A stretch of DNA of 64,000 nt from Micropterus salmoides (lineage: Eukaryota; Chordata; Actinopteri; Centrarchiformes; Centrarchidae), in the NCBI RefSeq assembly GCF_014851395.1, contig NW_024040152.1, forward strand, positions 17,846,308-17,910,307. Direction: 5' to 3'. Within the stretch, counting starts at the first letter, position 1. Every line of letters begins with the position of its first letter. The translations under genes and the position numbers were made by a program. Below, piece by piece: positions 1-11,905 of this stretch. The notes beneath the pieces are model-generated. The model did not search any database. It saw only the letters and a list, made by a program, of their open reading frames with translations, and was not told the DNA's origin.

Positions 1-1721
1 AATACTTTTTTATACCTCTTTATGAAAGCAGACCTTTTCACTCCATCTTCGAGTGTGGCATTTGGAACACAGAGAGACACGTCAGTTGTAGTCAAACTTG
101 TTTGTGTCAAGCATTAAAATAATGTATCATGCTTGATGGCAAGGAGCAGATATTGATGGGAAAACTAATCAAATATGTTAATCACACTTTGCAGATACTC
201 ACACCTCATTCCTATAAAGCATATTTGCTAATGCATATACTTGTAGATACATTATTTCATTTTTAGGAGACAAAGTAGTGCTATCACTTTTGTTAATAGT
301 ATCTGTATCATCTAATATAACAATTTTCTAATTTAAAAGCATGTTTGTATCCAAGTAAGCAGACAATTAAAAATGAGAAAGGTTTTATTGTTCCAGAATA
401 GCTTTAAGGTGTTAATAGAAATAGTTGTAAGAACCAAAAACCACTGTATGGAGCTGCTGATATCACTCTCTGTTATCCTTTTGCCTCTCTTTCATTTGCT
501 CCAGGTTTTAGTTTCTATTTCCTCTCTATTATGTCCTCTCAGTCTAACTCATCCTTTCTCTCTATTCCCCACACCATCTCGGTCTCTTTATATTGTTTTC
601 CTGGATTTACCTCTCTGCCTTTGTCTCTAATTTCTACCACTCGTTTTATCCAGCATTTCGTCTTGTTTCTCATCTCATTCTTTACCTTTCTCTCCCTGCC
701 TGTTTTCTCAACGCTTGGCAGGGGATCTGTCTTTTCTGTGTGTGAGTTTACCGTCTCTGTGTGTTCACTCATCTGAGTGCTTATGTTTTCATGCATTCAT
801 GCATATATGAATGTGTGATAGCTGTGGTTAAACACACAGTGACCCCCCCATCTTGCATTTTGCAGGACAGTCTTGAAACATTTGAGGATTTTAACCATTT
901 ATTTAAAGTGTAAAAATGAAATCAAGAGATATGTGATGTTTAAAATACTAAGCAGGATCTCTGTAGACAGTCATCAGGCTGAATTAAGGGCTAGTCATGA
1001 ATCAGCAAAATAAACAAATTCATCAGTGTCCCACATTCTGTATAAATGTGGGAGGAAACTAAAATGTCTTTAAGACTCAGCACATAAAGTTGAGGCAAAC
1101 GAGACAACTCTATTTTCTTGACCTCATGACCACTGTGAAACAGCAGCTTCAACCAAAGGAAAAGGACAAATTGTTTCCACAGAAAGACAGAAGTGACATT
1201 GCGCAAAACATCAAATCAAAGAGCTGCAGACTTCAGGAGAGACGCAAAATTTCTCCAGTCTCCAAAGATTGTGTGTTAGATCTTTCCTTTCCGGGTTAGT
1301 CATTTGCCTGTTCATGAACACTTGCAGGATAATCTTTGCACATAATGGATTACTGTTTTCTGAATCAATATAGCAGGCAGTATGGTAGTGTCACTAAAAG
1401 TCACTGCAGGAAATCGTGGATTGAAAAATTGAATGAGGAAAGAATGGCTTCCTACTAATCTGTCTCTGAGTGTGCGTGTAAACAGTCAAGTGTGCGTAGT
1501 ACAACTAAGTATAGTTGTTGTAATATAGGATCACAGAGTAGATGGCTGCCTGCTAATCTTGCTGCTTCAGTTAGCCTCGTCCTCTCAGTGTCTCTGTGTA
1601 AGGAAACCACATACAGGGTAATCATCACATACACAAAAATGCAAACACACTTGCATTGCACAGCAGTGTCTCCTATTCTCCATTAATCTTTACAGGAAAC
1701 ATTTAGACTGCAGAGGGAAAT
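1..1721. other. No gene seen; AT-rich unique-looking DNA
   Basis: I see no gene or recognisable element here. Roughly 460-720 is rich in T and C on the plus strand, and the short open frames there are a by-product of that composition. Confidence 0.6.
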
Positions 1722-1861
1722 TATGAGGTGCCCATAGGGACATTATTCAGAATTACCAGGCATATACATGTACTTTTCCTCTCACATACACATATGAAAC
1801 CAAACTCATTCACATACTATACTGAAAAGCTCACACACATACAAGTAAAATGCTTTTACAT

Positions 1862-1884
1862 AAACTACTGAAACACTCACACAC

Positions 1885-1935
<51 letters not shown>

Positions 1936-2325
1936 CTGAAATGCTCACACGCATACAAGTGAAATGCTTTTACATACACAATTGAAACGCTCTCAAACAC
2001 ACACACACACACACAACTGAAAATGTTAGACTCACACACACACACAACTGAACTGAAAAGCTTGCACACATACAAGTGAAATGCTTTTACATACACAATT
2101 GAAACACTCACACAAATAAAACTGAAACGCTCTCACACACACAACTGAAAATGTTACACTCACACACACACACACACACCTGAAAAGCTTGCACACATAC
2201 AAGTGAAATGCTTTTACATTCACTACTGAAACACTCAGACACACACACACACACACACGCACAACTGAAATGCTCCCACACACACACAAATGAAAACCTT
2301 ACACACATACAAGTGAAATTCTATG
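1862..2325. repeat. CA-rich minisatellite, left inner arm
   Basis: Irregular tandem units of about 40-60 bp alternate (CA)n with ACTGAAA-type and GAAATGCTTTTACAT-type blocks. It includes a pure (AC)n run at 1886-1934. Open reading frames across it only encode Cys-Val or His-Thr runs and are not genes. Confidence 0.8.
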
Positions 2326-2615
2326 GTTGGTCCCAGCCAATGATCCCAGCTTGCACTTCAGGTAAGTCAACATTAAAGCTATACACCAAACTTTAAATAA
2401 TGATTTATATGTTATTGACATTATACATAAGATTTAATATTTTAAATTTTTCTTTGATAAAATGTCTTTACTACTGACTGAAAATGTTAATTTTACATTC
2501 TGATTGTCAATTGAAAGAACCAGCTCATCATGCAACACAGATAAAACATCGAATATTAAATCTTTCACTAAGGGAGAGCAGTCTGGAATAAGTTGAAAAG
2601 TGAAAATACTGTTTC

Positions 2616-2649
2616 GTCTTCTGACCTTGGTCAGAAAAGGTCAGAAGAC
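2616..2649. repeat. Perfect 12-bp stem hairpin
   Basis: GTCTTCTGACCT at 2616-2627 is followed after 10 nt by its exact reverse complement at 2638-2649. With two mismatches the pairing extends a few bases further outward. It lies in the spacer of the large inverted duplication. No function can be assigned. Confidence 0.75.
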
Positions 2650-3358
2650 AAAATAGTTATGCAGTTTTTTTAACATTGTACCTTAAACTTGAAGATAACA
2701 TAGGAGCCTTACACTCAGCAACTAGAGCCAGAGAAGGTTTTGAAGAGTGCCTTGTTTGCTGCTCTGAGTAAGTCTAGTTTAAAGACAAGAGAATGAGCAT
2801 AAATCCAAACAAAACTGGGTAAAGTGCTTAAACAAAGAATGACCTGCTGACTGAGAAATTATGAATCCTACTAGATGTATCATTAATTGCAATGTTGCAA
2901 ACTCTGAGGTATTCTCAGGCAAGTAGCCCACACAGAGCAAAAATAAACTGCTCAGCTGATCAAATGCACTTGTAGCAAATATGTGCTTTCTATCAGTTAA
3001 CGTTTTTCACCCTTTTGCCTCACTACACACTATACAGTAAGCCAATAAACATGTAATATCCACAAGACCTACTCAAAGGTCACAATAAATGACACCATCT
3101 ATAGAGCTTCAAAACTATTCAGTGTACAGATAATTCTTTTTTTTATGTAACTTCTTAGTGAATGTCACATTTGTCTCTTAAAGAATTTCTCCTTCTCCAG
3201 CTCTGATCAGAGTGCGCCTCCCTATGGCGCCTCCCAGTGCTGGTGCGCTGGCATTTGATAACTAGCAGTGGGCTAAAGTTGACCCATCTGATTAGTTTGG
3301 GCATATACTTTGGAAGAAATCAAACTATGCGCTGATGCTTGTCAGAAGCAATAAACAT

Positions 3359-3386
3359 GTTGTTGTTTCTTGTCAGAAACAACAAC
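3359..3386. repeat. Perfect 12-bp stem, 4-nt loop hairpin
   Basis: GTTGTTGTTTCT (3359-3370) and AGAAACAACAAC (3375-3386) flank the loop TGTC. It is close to the right minisatellite arm. No flanking gene suggests a function. Confidence 0.75.
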
Positions 3387-3428
3387 AGTTGTTTGATTGT
3401 ATTGTGAGACGTGTGCTTTTATTTAAAC

Positions 3429-3512
3429 AACTTCCTGTTCAACTGAAATGCCTTCCTATTTAACTGAAATGGCCTCCTGTTCAACTGAAATGCCTTCCTG
3501 TTCAACTGAGAT
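3429..3512. repeat. 21-bp minisatellite, four units
   Basis: Four imperfect units of about 21 bp, each close to AACTGAAATGCCTTCCTGTT, stand in tandem. The AACTGAAATGC core is shared with the larger CA-rich minisatellite arms, which suggests a common origin. Confidence 0.75.
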
Positions 3513-3529
3513 CCTTTCATACAACGTAC

Positions 3530-3985
3530 TGAAATGCTTTTATACAACATACATTTTACTTGAGTGTGTGAGAGCGTAATATTTTCAGTTGTGTGTGTGT
3601 GTGAGCGTTTCAGTTGTGTGTGAGAGCGTTTCAGTTGTGTGTGAGAGCGTTTCAGTTGTGTGTGAGAGTGTAATATTTTCAGTTGTGTGTGTGTGTGAGC
3701 GTTTCAGTTGTGTGTGAGAGCGTTTCAGTTGTGTGTGAGAGAGCATAATATTTTCAGTTGTGTGTGTGAGAGCGTTTCAGTTGTGTGTGTGTGAGCGTTT
3801 CAGTTGTGTGTGTGTGAGCATTTCAGTTGTGTGTGAGAGCGTAATATTTTCATTTGTGTGTGTGAGAGCGTTTCAGTTGTGTGTGTGTGAGCGTTTCAGT
3901 TGTGTGTGTGTGAGCGTTTCAGATGTGTGTGTGAGAGCGTAATATTTTCAGTTGTGTGTGTGAGAGCATTTCAGTTGTGTGTGTA
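3530..3985. repeat. GT-rich minisatellite, right inner arm
   Basis: Many tandem units combine GAGCGTTTCAGTTGTGTGTG with a longer variant containing GCGTAATATTTTCAG. It is the inverted counterpart of the left arm at 1862-2325, but has expanded differently, with short units repeated many times. Confidence 0.8.
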
Positions 3986-4120
3986 AAAGCATTTTACTTG
4001 TATGTGTGTGAGCTTTTCAGTATAGTATGTGAATGAGTTTGGTTTCATATGTGTATGTGAGAGGAAAAGTACATGTATATGCATGGTAATTCTGAATAAT
4101 GTCCCTAGGGGCACCTCATA

Positions 4121-6099
4121 GTATATAAATAGTTAGCCAGAGTTCCTCTATTGAACAACTTCCAATATGCATTGTAAACTGATGCATCACGATCTTGGAG
4201 ACAGTGACATCACTGTAGATGTGCCTAATTGTTTTCTTTTTTTCCTTTTTTTTTTGCTAATCATGGAACAATTAAAATCCATTTCTCATTTTCTTGTTTA
4301 TGAAAAGCCGAAGAAAAAATAGAAAGGGTAAATTCTGTTTTTGTTATTGGATTGAGTCACTTGCCAAACTGATTATTTCCCTGCGTGGTACAAAGCTTCT
4401 GATAAAATGCTGACATGTTGTGACGAATGTTTTCATTTTTCTTCACGTTATGCTGATACACAGTTTTTTTTGGTAATGTATAATGCATCTATTTGTTATC
4501 ACAGACTATGGTGATATACAGGTATACAGAAATAAAAATACAATTGCATTCAAACTTCCAGTCTGTGTGTCTATCTCCCTTTTTCTTTCTCTGCAGGACA
4601 ACTCTCTGCTCTGCCAGCAATTAGCTTGCTTCGGTTCACGGGCACGATGAGAATTGTATTTTTGAAGCCCATCAGGCCTGTTTCTCTCACTGAGCTGTAA
4701 CCTCTTGTCTCCATTGACTCAATTAACCCATAGACCGGCACTGCATTGCTGTTGTCTCCTCTATCCTTCCACAATGAGTGCACCCTTGAAAGAACAGAAA
4801 ACCAGCCACTGGTAAATTAAAAGTTTTTTTTTTATTTGTCTCTCCAAAACGTTTTTGCCATGAATCTGCCATGTTTTGTGTATAATAATTTGTCCAAATT
4901 TTGTCAGTTAGCCACGAAAAGACTCCAGGAAGTCTCATTGGCCAGCCACTCTTGACAACAAAGTGAATTAGTGTATTTACAAAAATGTATTCTTTTGGAG
5001 AAGATAGACTAACACGCATTTGAATCAGTGCCAGTCTGTCTCCCTAAAATCTAAAACATCCAACTTTTCCCTTCAGGTAGGAGGTATCCTGTTGCGGCCA
5101 ACCTGAACTGGTCAAGTTCATGCCACAGCACCTGTCACTCATCTTGAGTAATTGGCTCCAACACAGTTAAAATACTGAAATCTAGTGTCAAACATGAAAA
5201 CTCACTACTTGTGAGTCTGGTGGTTCTGTTGTTGCTGCCTTTGGAAGAGATACAACACAGCCAGTTTATAGTGGTCAGCTGTCTCTAAGAGCTTTAACTT
5301 ACTGTAATGGATAATGCCTGATAGCTGCTGTTACATGGTCAGTTATTAAGGTAATGTATGTGGGCTATTAAACCAACTATTATCCCTATTTTCATTATAT
5401 ATTGATCCTCAGAGCCCACTGTACCATACCTATTGATTTATTGCCACTCCTCGTTCTTACTGGAAACAAAAAACTTCCCATCACCATTGCCTCAAAAAGT
5501 TGGCCTCAAGACAACACATGCAGACACAACTAGATCCTAAAAACTAACTTATAGCCTCCACGCTCCCTGTTCTAGTTGTCACTGTTTTATATGTTTTGGT
5601 TACTTAGAGTACTCTGAAATTTCAGATGAGAAGTTCAACTTCTGCATACATCTTTGTTCCTGTCTGTCTTTCTGTCCGCCACCCACTGGCTCCCCATTTC
5701 TCCTTCTCTTCCTCACCATCTTTCTGTGTTTATCTCATTTATATTGCTCTATCTACTGAAGTGTGGAGATCTCTCTTCCTCTTCCCTTCAACCTTTCTGT
5801 CTCTGCCTGTGTCTCTGCTTTAGGACAGATAATTAATCTCAGATGGAACTCTGAGCCCTTCTCCATGTTTACATCTCCTGTGTGTGTTTGCTTCAACTAA
5901 GTGTATCTCTACACATTTGTATGCATGTTTGAGTGTACAATTGTGTGTGTGCGTTTGTGTGTGTGTATCTGACTCTGCTAATTTGATTAACGGGTGTAAA
6001 CAGTTGAGCTAACGGTAATGACTACCAAGCAGTCTGCTGCAGTAGCCAGTGGGCTTCATACTGATTACTATCATCATGAAGATAAACCCACGGAGCAGG

Positions 6100-6100
<1 letters not shown>
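4121..6100. other. No gene seen; intergenic or intronic DNA
   Basis: No recognisable gene or mobile element was found. A pyrimidine-rich stretch lies at about 5640-5820. A stretch near 4570-4720 follows a CT-rich run ending in TGCAG, like a splice acceptor, but has stops in frame and no recognisable product. Confidence 0.5.

Positions 6101-6154
<54 letters not shown>
6101..6154. repeat. (TG)27 microsatellite
   Basis: An uninterrupted TG run of 54 bp. Confidence 0.98.
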
Positions 6155-6155
<1 letters not shown>

Positions 6156-6534
6156 ACAGTAAGCCAGTAAGCAATGTGTGTTTGGGGGCTGTCTGAATGT
6201 GTGATAATGTGTGCACATACTGTGTGTTTCGTTGTTTGTGTGTCAGACCAGTGCTAAAGGCTTTATGCCTGTTTTTCCTGTGTGTGGAAGCCAGTCTCTA
6301 ATCTATTATAACTCAAAGAGAACTACACTAGGCAAAGATGAATAGCCAGATTCCCACCATTAACACCACTGAGGCCTATAACAAAACAAACTGACAATAA
6401 ACATTGTTGTCCATCGCCAATGATAAAGACTCTACACCCACAAATGCCACATTACAGAGGTGATGCTCATGATGATCAAATGATGATAAAAAAATTATTC
6501 ATACAGGCCTTTGCTGTTCTGCCACCTCTGTAAT

Positions 6535-6780
6535 TATAGTTTGGTTAAGTTTAAGAAACTAAAACTACTTGGATAAGGTCAGAGAAAGATCGTGGTCTCG
6601 GTTAAAAGAGACCAAAGTTCACGGTTGGTAGGAGACGACATGTGAACACAAGTCTCATGCACTCTGTACGCACAACCACCAACCCCAGCCTCTTCCCTAA
6701 GAGCGTATTAACAACACCGGACTACACCCACGTTAGCTTCTCAGAGACAAGGGTCATTACTTGCATAGCCACAAGAGGTT
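6535..6780. repeat. Possible dispersed teleost repeat fragment
   Basis: The phrases AAAGATCGTGGT, GGTTAAAAGAGACCAAAG and TCAGAGACAAGGGTCA resemble an abundant fish dispersed repeat. This rests on pattern memory only; there are no terminal repeats or target duplications to delimit it. Confidence 0.3.
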
Positions 6781-7290
6781 ACATGTCAGGAAAACGTGAA
6801 CACAGATTGTTTTAAGTGTTTAAAAAAATGACCAATGTTTTGTTTTTCTGAAGAGTATAGTGGTGATGAGCAAATGCTCTTGATGCGTTACGCACTTTGA
6901 CATCTTCTGTAGATCTTCATCTCCTGTTGGAAAAGTGGTTCAAAGCATTCATTTAGACTTTGACACCGTCCTTAATGAGGAATTCAAATACATTTCTGTT
7001 CTTCAGATTTAATTTTGAATCTCAAAGTTTTGAATTCAATTCAATGTAATAATATGTAATTTAATTCTAACTGTTGCAGAATGGTTTGCATCAATAACCT
7101 ACTTATATAGTAATCTGCAGAGTCGTATTCTGATATGTTCCACAATATGCTCCTCTGTTCCCCTCACGGCTCTCTGCTGAGCGTTTAGATTCACACTACT
7201 CGCATACACACATACACAAACACACACTTGTACACGCTACATGCACAAACACAGGCATGAAAGCTCACAAGCAGAGATGCTAATAAACAG

Positions 7291-7291
<1 letters not shown>

Positions 7292-7325
<34 letters not shown>
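7292..7325. repeat. (AC)17 microsatellite
   Basis: An uninterrupted AC run. It is followed about 110 bp later by a long polypurine stretch. Confidence 0.97.
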
Positions 7326-7327
<2 letters not shown>

Positions 7328-7436
7328 CAGCACTCACACAGTGGCAGAATGCAACTGGGAGGCTGCTCCCTTGCCTTGCCTGGAGAGGGAGAAGCTTATT
7401 ATGGAGCCTTATTGAAGGCTTCAAAGAGTTTAAATT

Positions 7437-7688
7437 AGGGTAGAGAGGAGGGATTAGGAGACGAGTGAGAGAAAGAGGAGGGGAGAGGCAGAGGAAGAGC
7501 GGGTAAGTGAGAAGAAAGGAGGTAGATAGAGAGAGGGAGGAAGTGGGAGAAGAAAAGAGGTACAAATACAGAGGGAGGATAAGATGAGAGAAAAGAGAAG
7601 GGAAGTTGGAGAGGGGTGAGGGGATAAGGGAGGGATGGAGAGGGCATGGGGGAGGAGAGAGACAAATGGAAGGAGGTGAGTCAAAGAG
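7437..7688. repeat. Polypurine stretch (GA-rich), ~250 bp
   Basis: The plus strand is almost entirely A and G with scattered interruptions. The long open frames on the minus strand (Ser/Leu/Pro-rich) are a direct consequence of this composition and are not genes. Confidence 0.85.
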
Positions 7689-7939
7689 GTTGCTGGCTCA
7701 CGCTGATCTTACACTAGACGATGTTTGAAGTGATTTACAAGTGGGAGTCACAACACTCGCTAGGAGTAACAGAAAGTCACAGCAGTCTTAATACAGTGTT
7801 TTCTCATAATGATTGTTCTCACAAAATCAAACACACAACACTGTAGGAAATGTGTGGCTGCAGGTGCAATGGATAAAACATTCATTTTATGTACAAAAAC
7901 AACATGTGCAACCTTGATAGAACAAACATCACACTGCAG

Positions 7940-8018
7940 TACGAGAGGTGCTGTATGCTGTACAGATTTGTGCTGTTGGGCTATATAAATAAAACTGACT
8001 TGACTTGACTTGACTACA
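7940..8018 (+). mobile_element. LINE/SINE 3' tail with (CTTGA)n
   Basis: The phrase GGGCTATATAAATAAAACTG followed by three to four copies of CTTGA is the usual 3' end of a teleost LINE or a SINE borrowing its tail. The body upstream is too diverged to delimit, so only the 3' end is called. Confidence 0.5.
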
Positions 8019-8506
8019 GAAACAAATATTGCTTAGCTTCAGGAGGGTTTTCAGTTGCCGGGAGTTTTGTCCATCTCGGGTGAATGATTCAATTGATACC
8101 TTACTGATATTAATAAATTCGTCATCATGTATATGCTATTTTTGACATTTTCTCAGATAACAACTCAAGATCTGGGTGCTCAATGAAAGGTCAGTGAAAA
8201 GATTTCATAAAATACTAAAATCACCATTAATTTTATAAAACTGACTGAAACAAAATAATTTTAGGTTTAATGGACAAAAACTAGATTAAAAAAATACATC
8301 CAATGACAAAAACAGTGGTATTGATGTATTGATGTATTATGAGAGACTAAATGTCCTTTAATGTATGGTTAAGCATACATTTGCTACATCAACCTGCAGG
8401 GTACAGCTAACATTTGCTCAGTGCTGGCAATTCACTGGATATTATGTTGGGTTTGTATCTGACTTTGTAAGAACACGCTGACATCACCGGTTGTGAATAG
8501 GGAGAA

Positions 8507-8860
8507 ATAGAGAAGGGCAGTAGAAGGGAGAGAAAGACAAACTGTGAAGTAATGAAATGAAAGAGAGGAATTAGAGGAGAGAGATGAGGGGACAGAAAGC
8601 GAGTAGGGATGGTTTTAGCTAGAGGGATGGAAAAGGGCTGTCAAGGTTGCTAAACAGGGAACAAAGAGGAAGGACCGGGACAAGAGCAAGAACAGAGAGG
8701 AGATGAGATCAGAGGAAAAAGAAAAGGGAAAGAAGGGAAAAGTACAATTAAAAAGGCACTGAAGAGACGGGTGCGAAAGATGGAGGGAAGAGGAGGAGTA
8801 GAGAGGAGAAGAGTGCGACTCAGAGGGACAGAGAAAGGCTGTCAAGGTCACTAAACAAGC
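8507..8860. repeat. Purine-rich stretch, ~350 bp
   Basis: Mostly A and G on the plus strand with short interruptions. Near 8638 and 8838 the phrase GGCTGTCAAGGT is repeated, each time followed shortly by CTAAACA, so this stretch probably contains a roughly 200-bp internal duplication that has since diverged. No gene. Confidence 0.6.
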
Positions 8861-9470
8861 AGCAGAGACGAGGACCTAAAGGGATTGGCTGCAGTGCTGA
8901 ACAGCAGTGACCTGTTAGTCATGGTCACACACACAACATACAAACAAGGAAGGGAAGGCAAAATAAAAATGAATTTACTGGCAAAACTGAGATGACGTTG
9001 AAGAGGTAAAGAATGGCCGAACAGATGGAAACGGAAAGGAAGAGGAGCCAATAAAAAAAAAAACATGGAGGATGTGGTTTGGCTCCACTTGAATTATGAG
9101 TCCATTTTAAACAGTAGCATCCTAACCTCTTTAACTGTCTAACATTTTTCTGACACAGTAAAATCTGCCACATAAATGCAGGAGGTAATTTACGCGTTTC
9201 CTTTAAATCTAGTCCACATCAACAGCAAATTACTAAAATTAAATCTAATGCGCTTATCTTTTTTTTCTCCTCCAAGCTAAACCAATTTGGGTCAGTTCAG
9301 TTTGCCTGAGAATCTTGTTTTTCTTAAATGTGCCACAAAAATACTGAACACCACTGGGATACATAGATGATACATGGACAGACAGATAATAGTCTCTCAG
9401 CATGATAATCTGACTGTCTGTCAGTCTGTAAAGAATTAAAAGAGGAAAACATGCAAAGCAGAGGTGGATG

Positions 9471-9493
9471 GTGTGTGTGTGTGTGTGTGTGTG
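9471..9493. repeat. (GT)n microsatellite
   Basis: A GT run of 23 bp, 160 bp upstream of an AC run in the opposite sense. Confidence 0.95.
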
Positions 9494-9653
9494 CCCTGGG
9501 GAGGGCAACATGGCATAAAGCAACAGTCACCTGTGCGTATGTGCCTTAGGCCATACACCGGTAACAGCAGAGCAACAAAACCGTACCACATTTCAGATCT
9601 CAAGTAACATGCATGCATCTGACACACACACAAACATACACACAAACACACTG

Positions 9654-9655
<2 letters not shown>

Positions 9656-9696
<41 letters not shown>
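9656..9696. repeat. (AC)20 microsatellite
   Basis: An uninterrupted AC run of about 41 bp, preceded by interrupted AC repeats from 9621. Confidence 0.97.
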
Positions 9697-9698
<2 letters not shown>

Positions 9699-11209
9699 GA
9701 GCACGGTATTTCTACAGCGAATAGATGTTCCTGTCACCTGTAACTTCCTGTGATTATTTTCATTTCATAACTTATAACACACACCGGGTGAAGGCCTTGA
9801 CATAGTCTCCTGTTTCTTGAAAAACTGATTCCATTAAGATTCGCAAGTACATTTGCCATGTTTGTAATTAAATTCCCCAATCTTAACAACAATCATGGCA
9901 AATAATTGAAGCCAATGAGAAGTGCATATTAAATAATTTTTTACTCTTTATTGATAACAAGTATAAATGGATGAAAGATGGATAGATCCTGTCTCAGGCC
10001 GTATTGAAGTGGCTGGGAAAACCATAAACCTGGAATACAGTACACTATAAACCTTTCTACCTTTTAATCAATCTTAATTTCACTTATTCTAAATAAGTCT
10101 TTCTGGCAATTTAAAAAAATAGTGTTCCATTTAGACTATATTAAAACTTAAAGTTTTAAAATAATTTTTTTTTTAATAAAATAAATTTATTAAATTTATT
10201 ATTAAAGAGGACTGTATTTTCTCAATACTGTACCTGTAAGGCAGAAAATATAAAAATTAGGATTTAATATCATGCAGTGGGCTATGCATCTGCTGTCTTC
10301 CTGTACATTTACATCACGTGGAATTGGGGTGTTCTTACAGTGTTATCTGATACCCCTCAAAAGGCCCCACTGACCTTTGTTTTGCATTGTTGTTTTGGTG
10401 GATTTGGTAATACAGTCTTTTAAATAAAATTTTAAATCACTGAGGGAAAAGATTTTTCAAACAATTTTATGATTAATTTAGTTTGACATGAATGAGCAAG
10501 TTACATAAGTTGCAGAATATATTTCACGAAGACAGGTGTCCCATTTTCAATTAGCAGTGGCAGTCTACAAGGGCTAGGCTACTACAAAAATGGAATGAAA
10601 ACAAACATCTGGTGCGCATTGAGGCAGAGACGCTTTTTTTTGCATATTTTGTTGTGTCTTCCATAGTCATTGCCAGGTTTGCCAGTGTGAAATAGACAAA
10701 TCGACATCTAAATCTGGACATTAACTTATATTTAGTTTGTTGTTTGGGATTAACCAAATAATTCGTTATGTATGAGTCAAACCAAGTGTCTTTAAAAAAC
10801 ACGTAGAGGTACGCAAGTAAAGCAAATGTTTTAGTGTGTGCGTTTCTTGGCTTGCGATAGGGACATTATGGAAAAAGTAATGTTAGTTTAAAGAAATTGC
10901 TGCTGCTGATTTTATTCATATTGCAGTCAAACTTTTGACAGTAAGAATTGTATTTTTTCTTTTGGAGCTGCAGAGTAAAATCTTGCTTACTGATGAATTC
11001 ACAATTGTGGCATGCACTGTCATTGGTACTGAAGTGATGTTGATGTTTGGCAAATTACTGTGGATTATTGCCTTGCATAGCCTATTTTTTCTCAGTGGTA
11101 AACTTGGCGTAAAGGCAGAAGACACACAGCCTGACAATCATTATTATACTATCACAAGAGAGAAATATGATACTGAGATAATGTTGGGTACCCCATGAGA
11201 TATACAAGG
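9697..11209. other. No gene seen; AT-rich DNA
   Basis: AT-rich sequence with no recognisable gene or element. Open frames around 10551-10802 and 10916-11198 are short and match no family I know. Confidence 0.5.
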
Positions 11210-11410
11210 CAGTGTTTCCCATACATTGATATATTTGTGGCGCCCCGCCACAATATCAAGGTGACTGCCACGTATTGATTTTTGATTTTTTTTAAATTAT
11301 TTAAAATGGGTAAAATTGTATTTGACTGCAGAGCTGCGTGCAGCGCATGAATCCGCTCAACACCTCCTCTCGCTCGCTCGCCCGCTCTGTCTCTCGCAAA
11401 CACATTGACA
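11210..11410 (+). mobile_element. 5' end fragment of a hAT-like element
   Basis: The segment starts CAGTGTTTCCCATACATTGA and continues with TTTGTGGCGCCCCGCCACAA, which resembles the 5' end of a hAT-like element common in fish. No matching right end (GGGAAACACTG) was found downstream, so this is probably a 5' fragment or a copy with a decayed right end; the inner limit is approximate. Confidence 0.45.
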
Positions 11411-11905
11411 ACAGACCCATCTGTGAATTGAATGGTTAGTATCATAAACACCGTTGCATAAATCTGTCAGTGTCATTGTGGCATGTAAGGAGCCTAGCCA
11501 GTAAGGATAGTTATGTTAACGTTAGAATTCAGCTGGGTTGTCAGGTTAGCACGTTGTGCAAAGCTGCTCTTCAATATTCACTGCATGTAGTGGTACAATC
11601 CAAATGTGGAGCCATATGTTCTACTTGCCAATAGTGATGCAAGACAGTGGCAGGATACCGTTGTTTGTTCATAACGTTCAATTTAGATTTATTCTTTATT
11701 TTACTGATACTCAGTTACACAGCTTCTTCACCGTCTCAGTCATTGTAACTTACCTGACCCACATGATATAAAAATAATGCAACATAACGGCACAGGACAA
11801 CACCACAGTGAAATACCCATTCACTACAATAACGTTGCTACCTAGACTTACTACAGTCCATTATACTAAAGTACATGGATTAGTTCAAGGTTGAGCTGAA
11901 ATATT

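Larger units (their letters stand above)
1722..4120. repeat. Large inverted duplication (foldback-like)
   Basis: The left outer arm (1722-1858) and the right outer arm (3986-4120) are reverse complements with only about two substitutions over roughly 135 bp. Inward of each arm lies a CA-rich minisatellite (to about 2325 on the left; from about 3530 on the right) built from variants of a motif containing CAACTGAAA and GAAATGCTTTTACAT, again in opposite orientation. The central spacer, about 2326-3530, is not obviously duplicated. The ends read TATGAGGTGCCC on the left and the reverse complement on the right, so a TA dinucleotide could be a target duplication, as in a foldback or Tc1/mariner-type element. 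The mobile interpretation is inference; the inverted symmetry is directly visible. Confidence 0.85.

Noticed and set aside
1806..2308. Open frames rich in Cys-Val or His-Thr (also at 6009-6218, 9436-9693, 13485-13732, 47467-47853 and others)
   Set aside because: These are translations of CA/GT microsatellites and minisatellites, which lack stops by composition.
3590..3965. Regularly repeated units that could suggest a CRISPR array
   Set aside because: There are no unique spacers, unit length varies, and the host is a eukaryote; it is a minisatellite.
4571..4790. Possible exon after a CT-rich TGCAG acceptor
   Set aside because: The downstream frames contain stops after 17 codons or fewer in the continuing phase and no known protein is recognised.
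7191..7684. Ser/Pro/Leu-rich open frames up to 124 codons
   Set aside because: They arise from polypurine/polypyrimidine stretches; no domain, no splice context.
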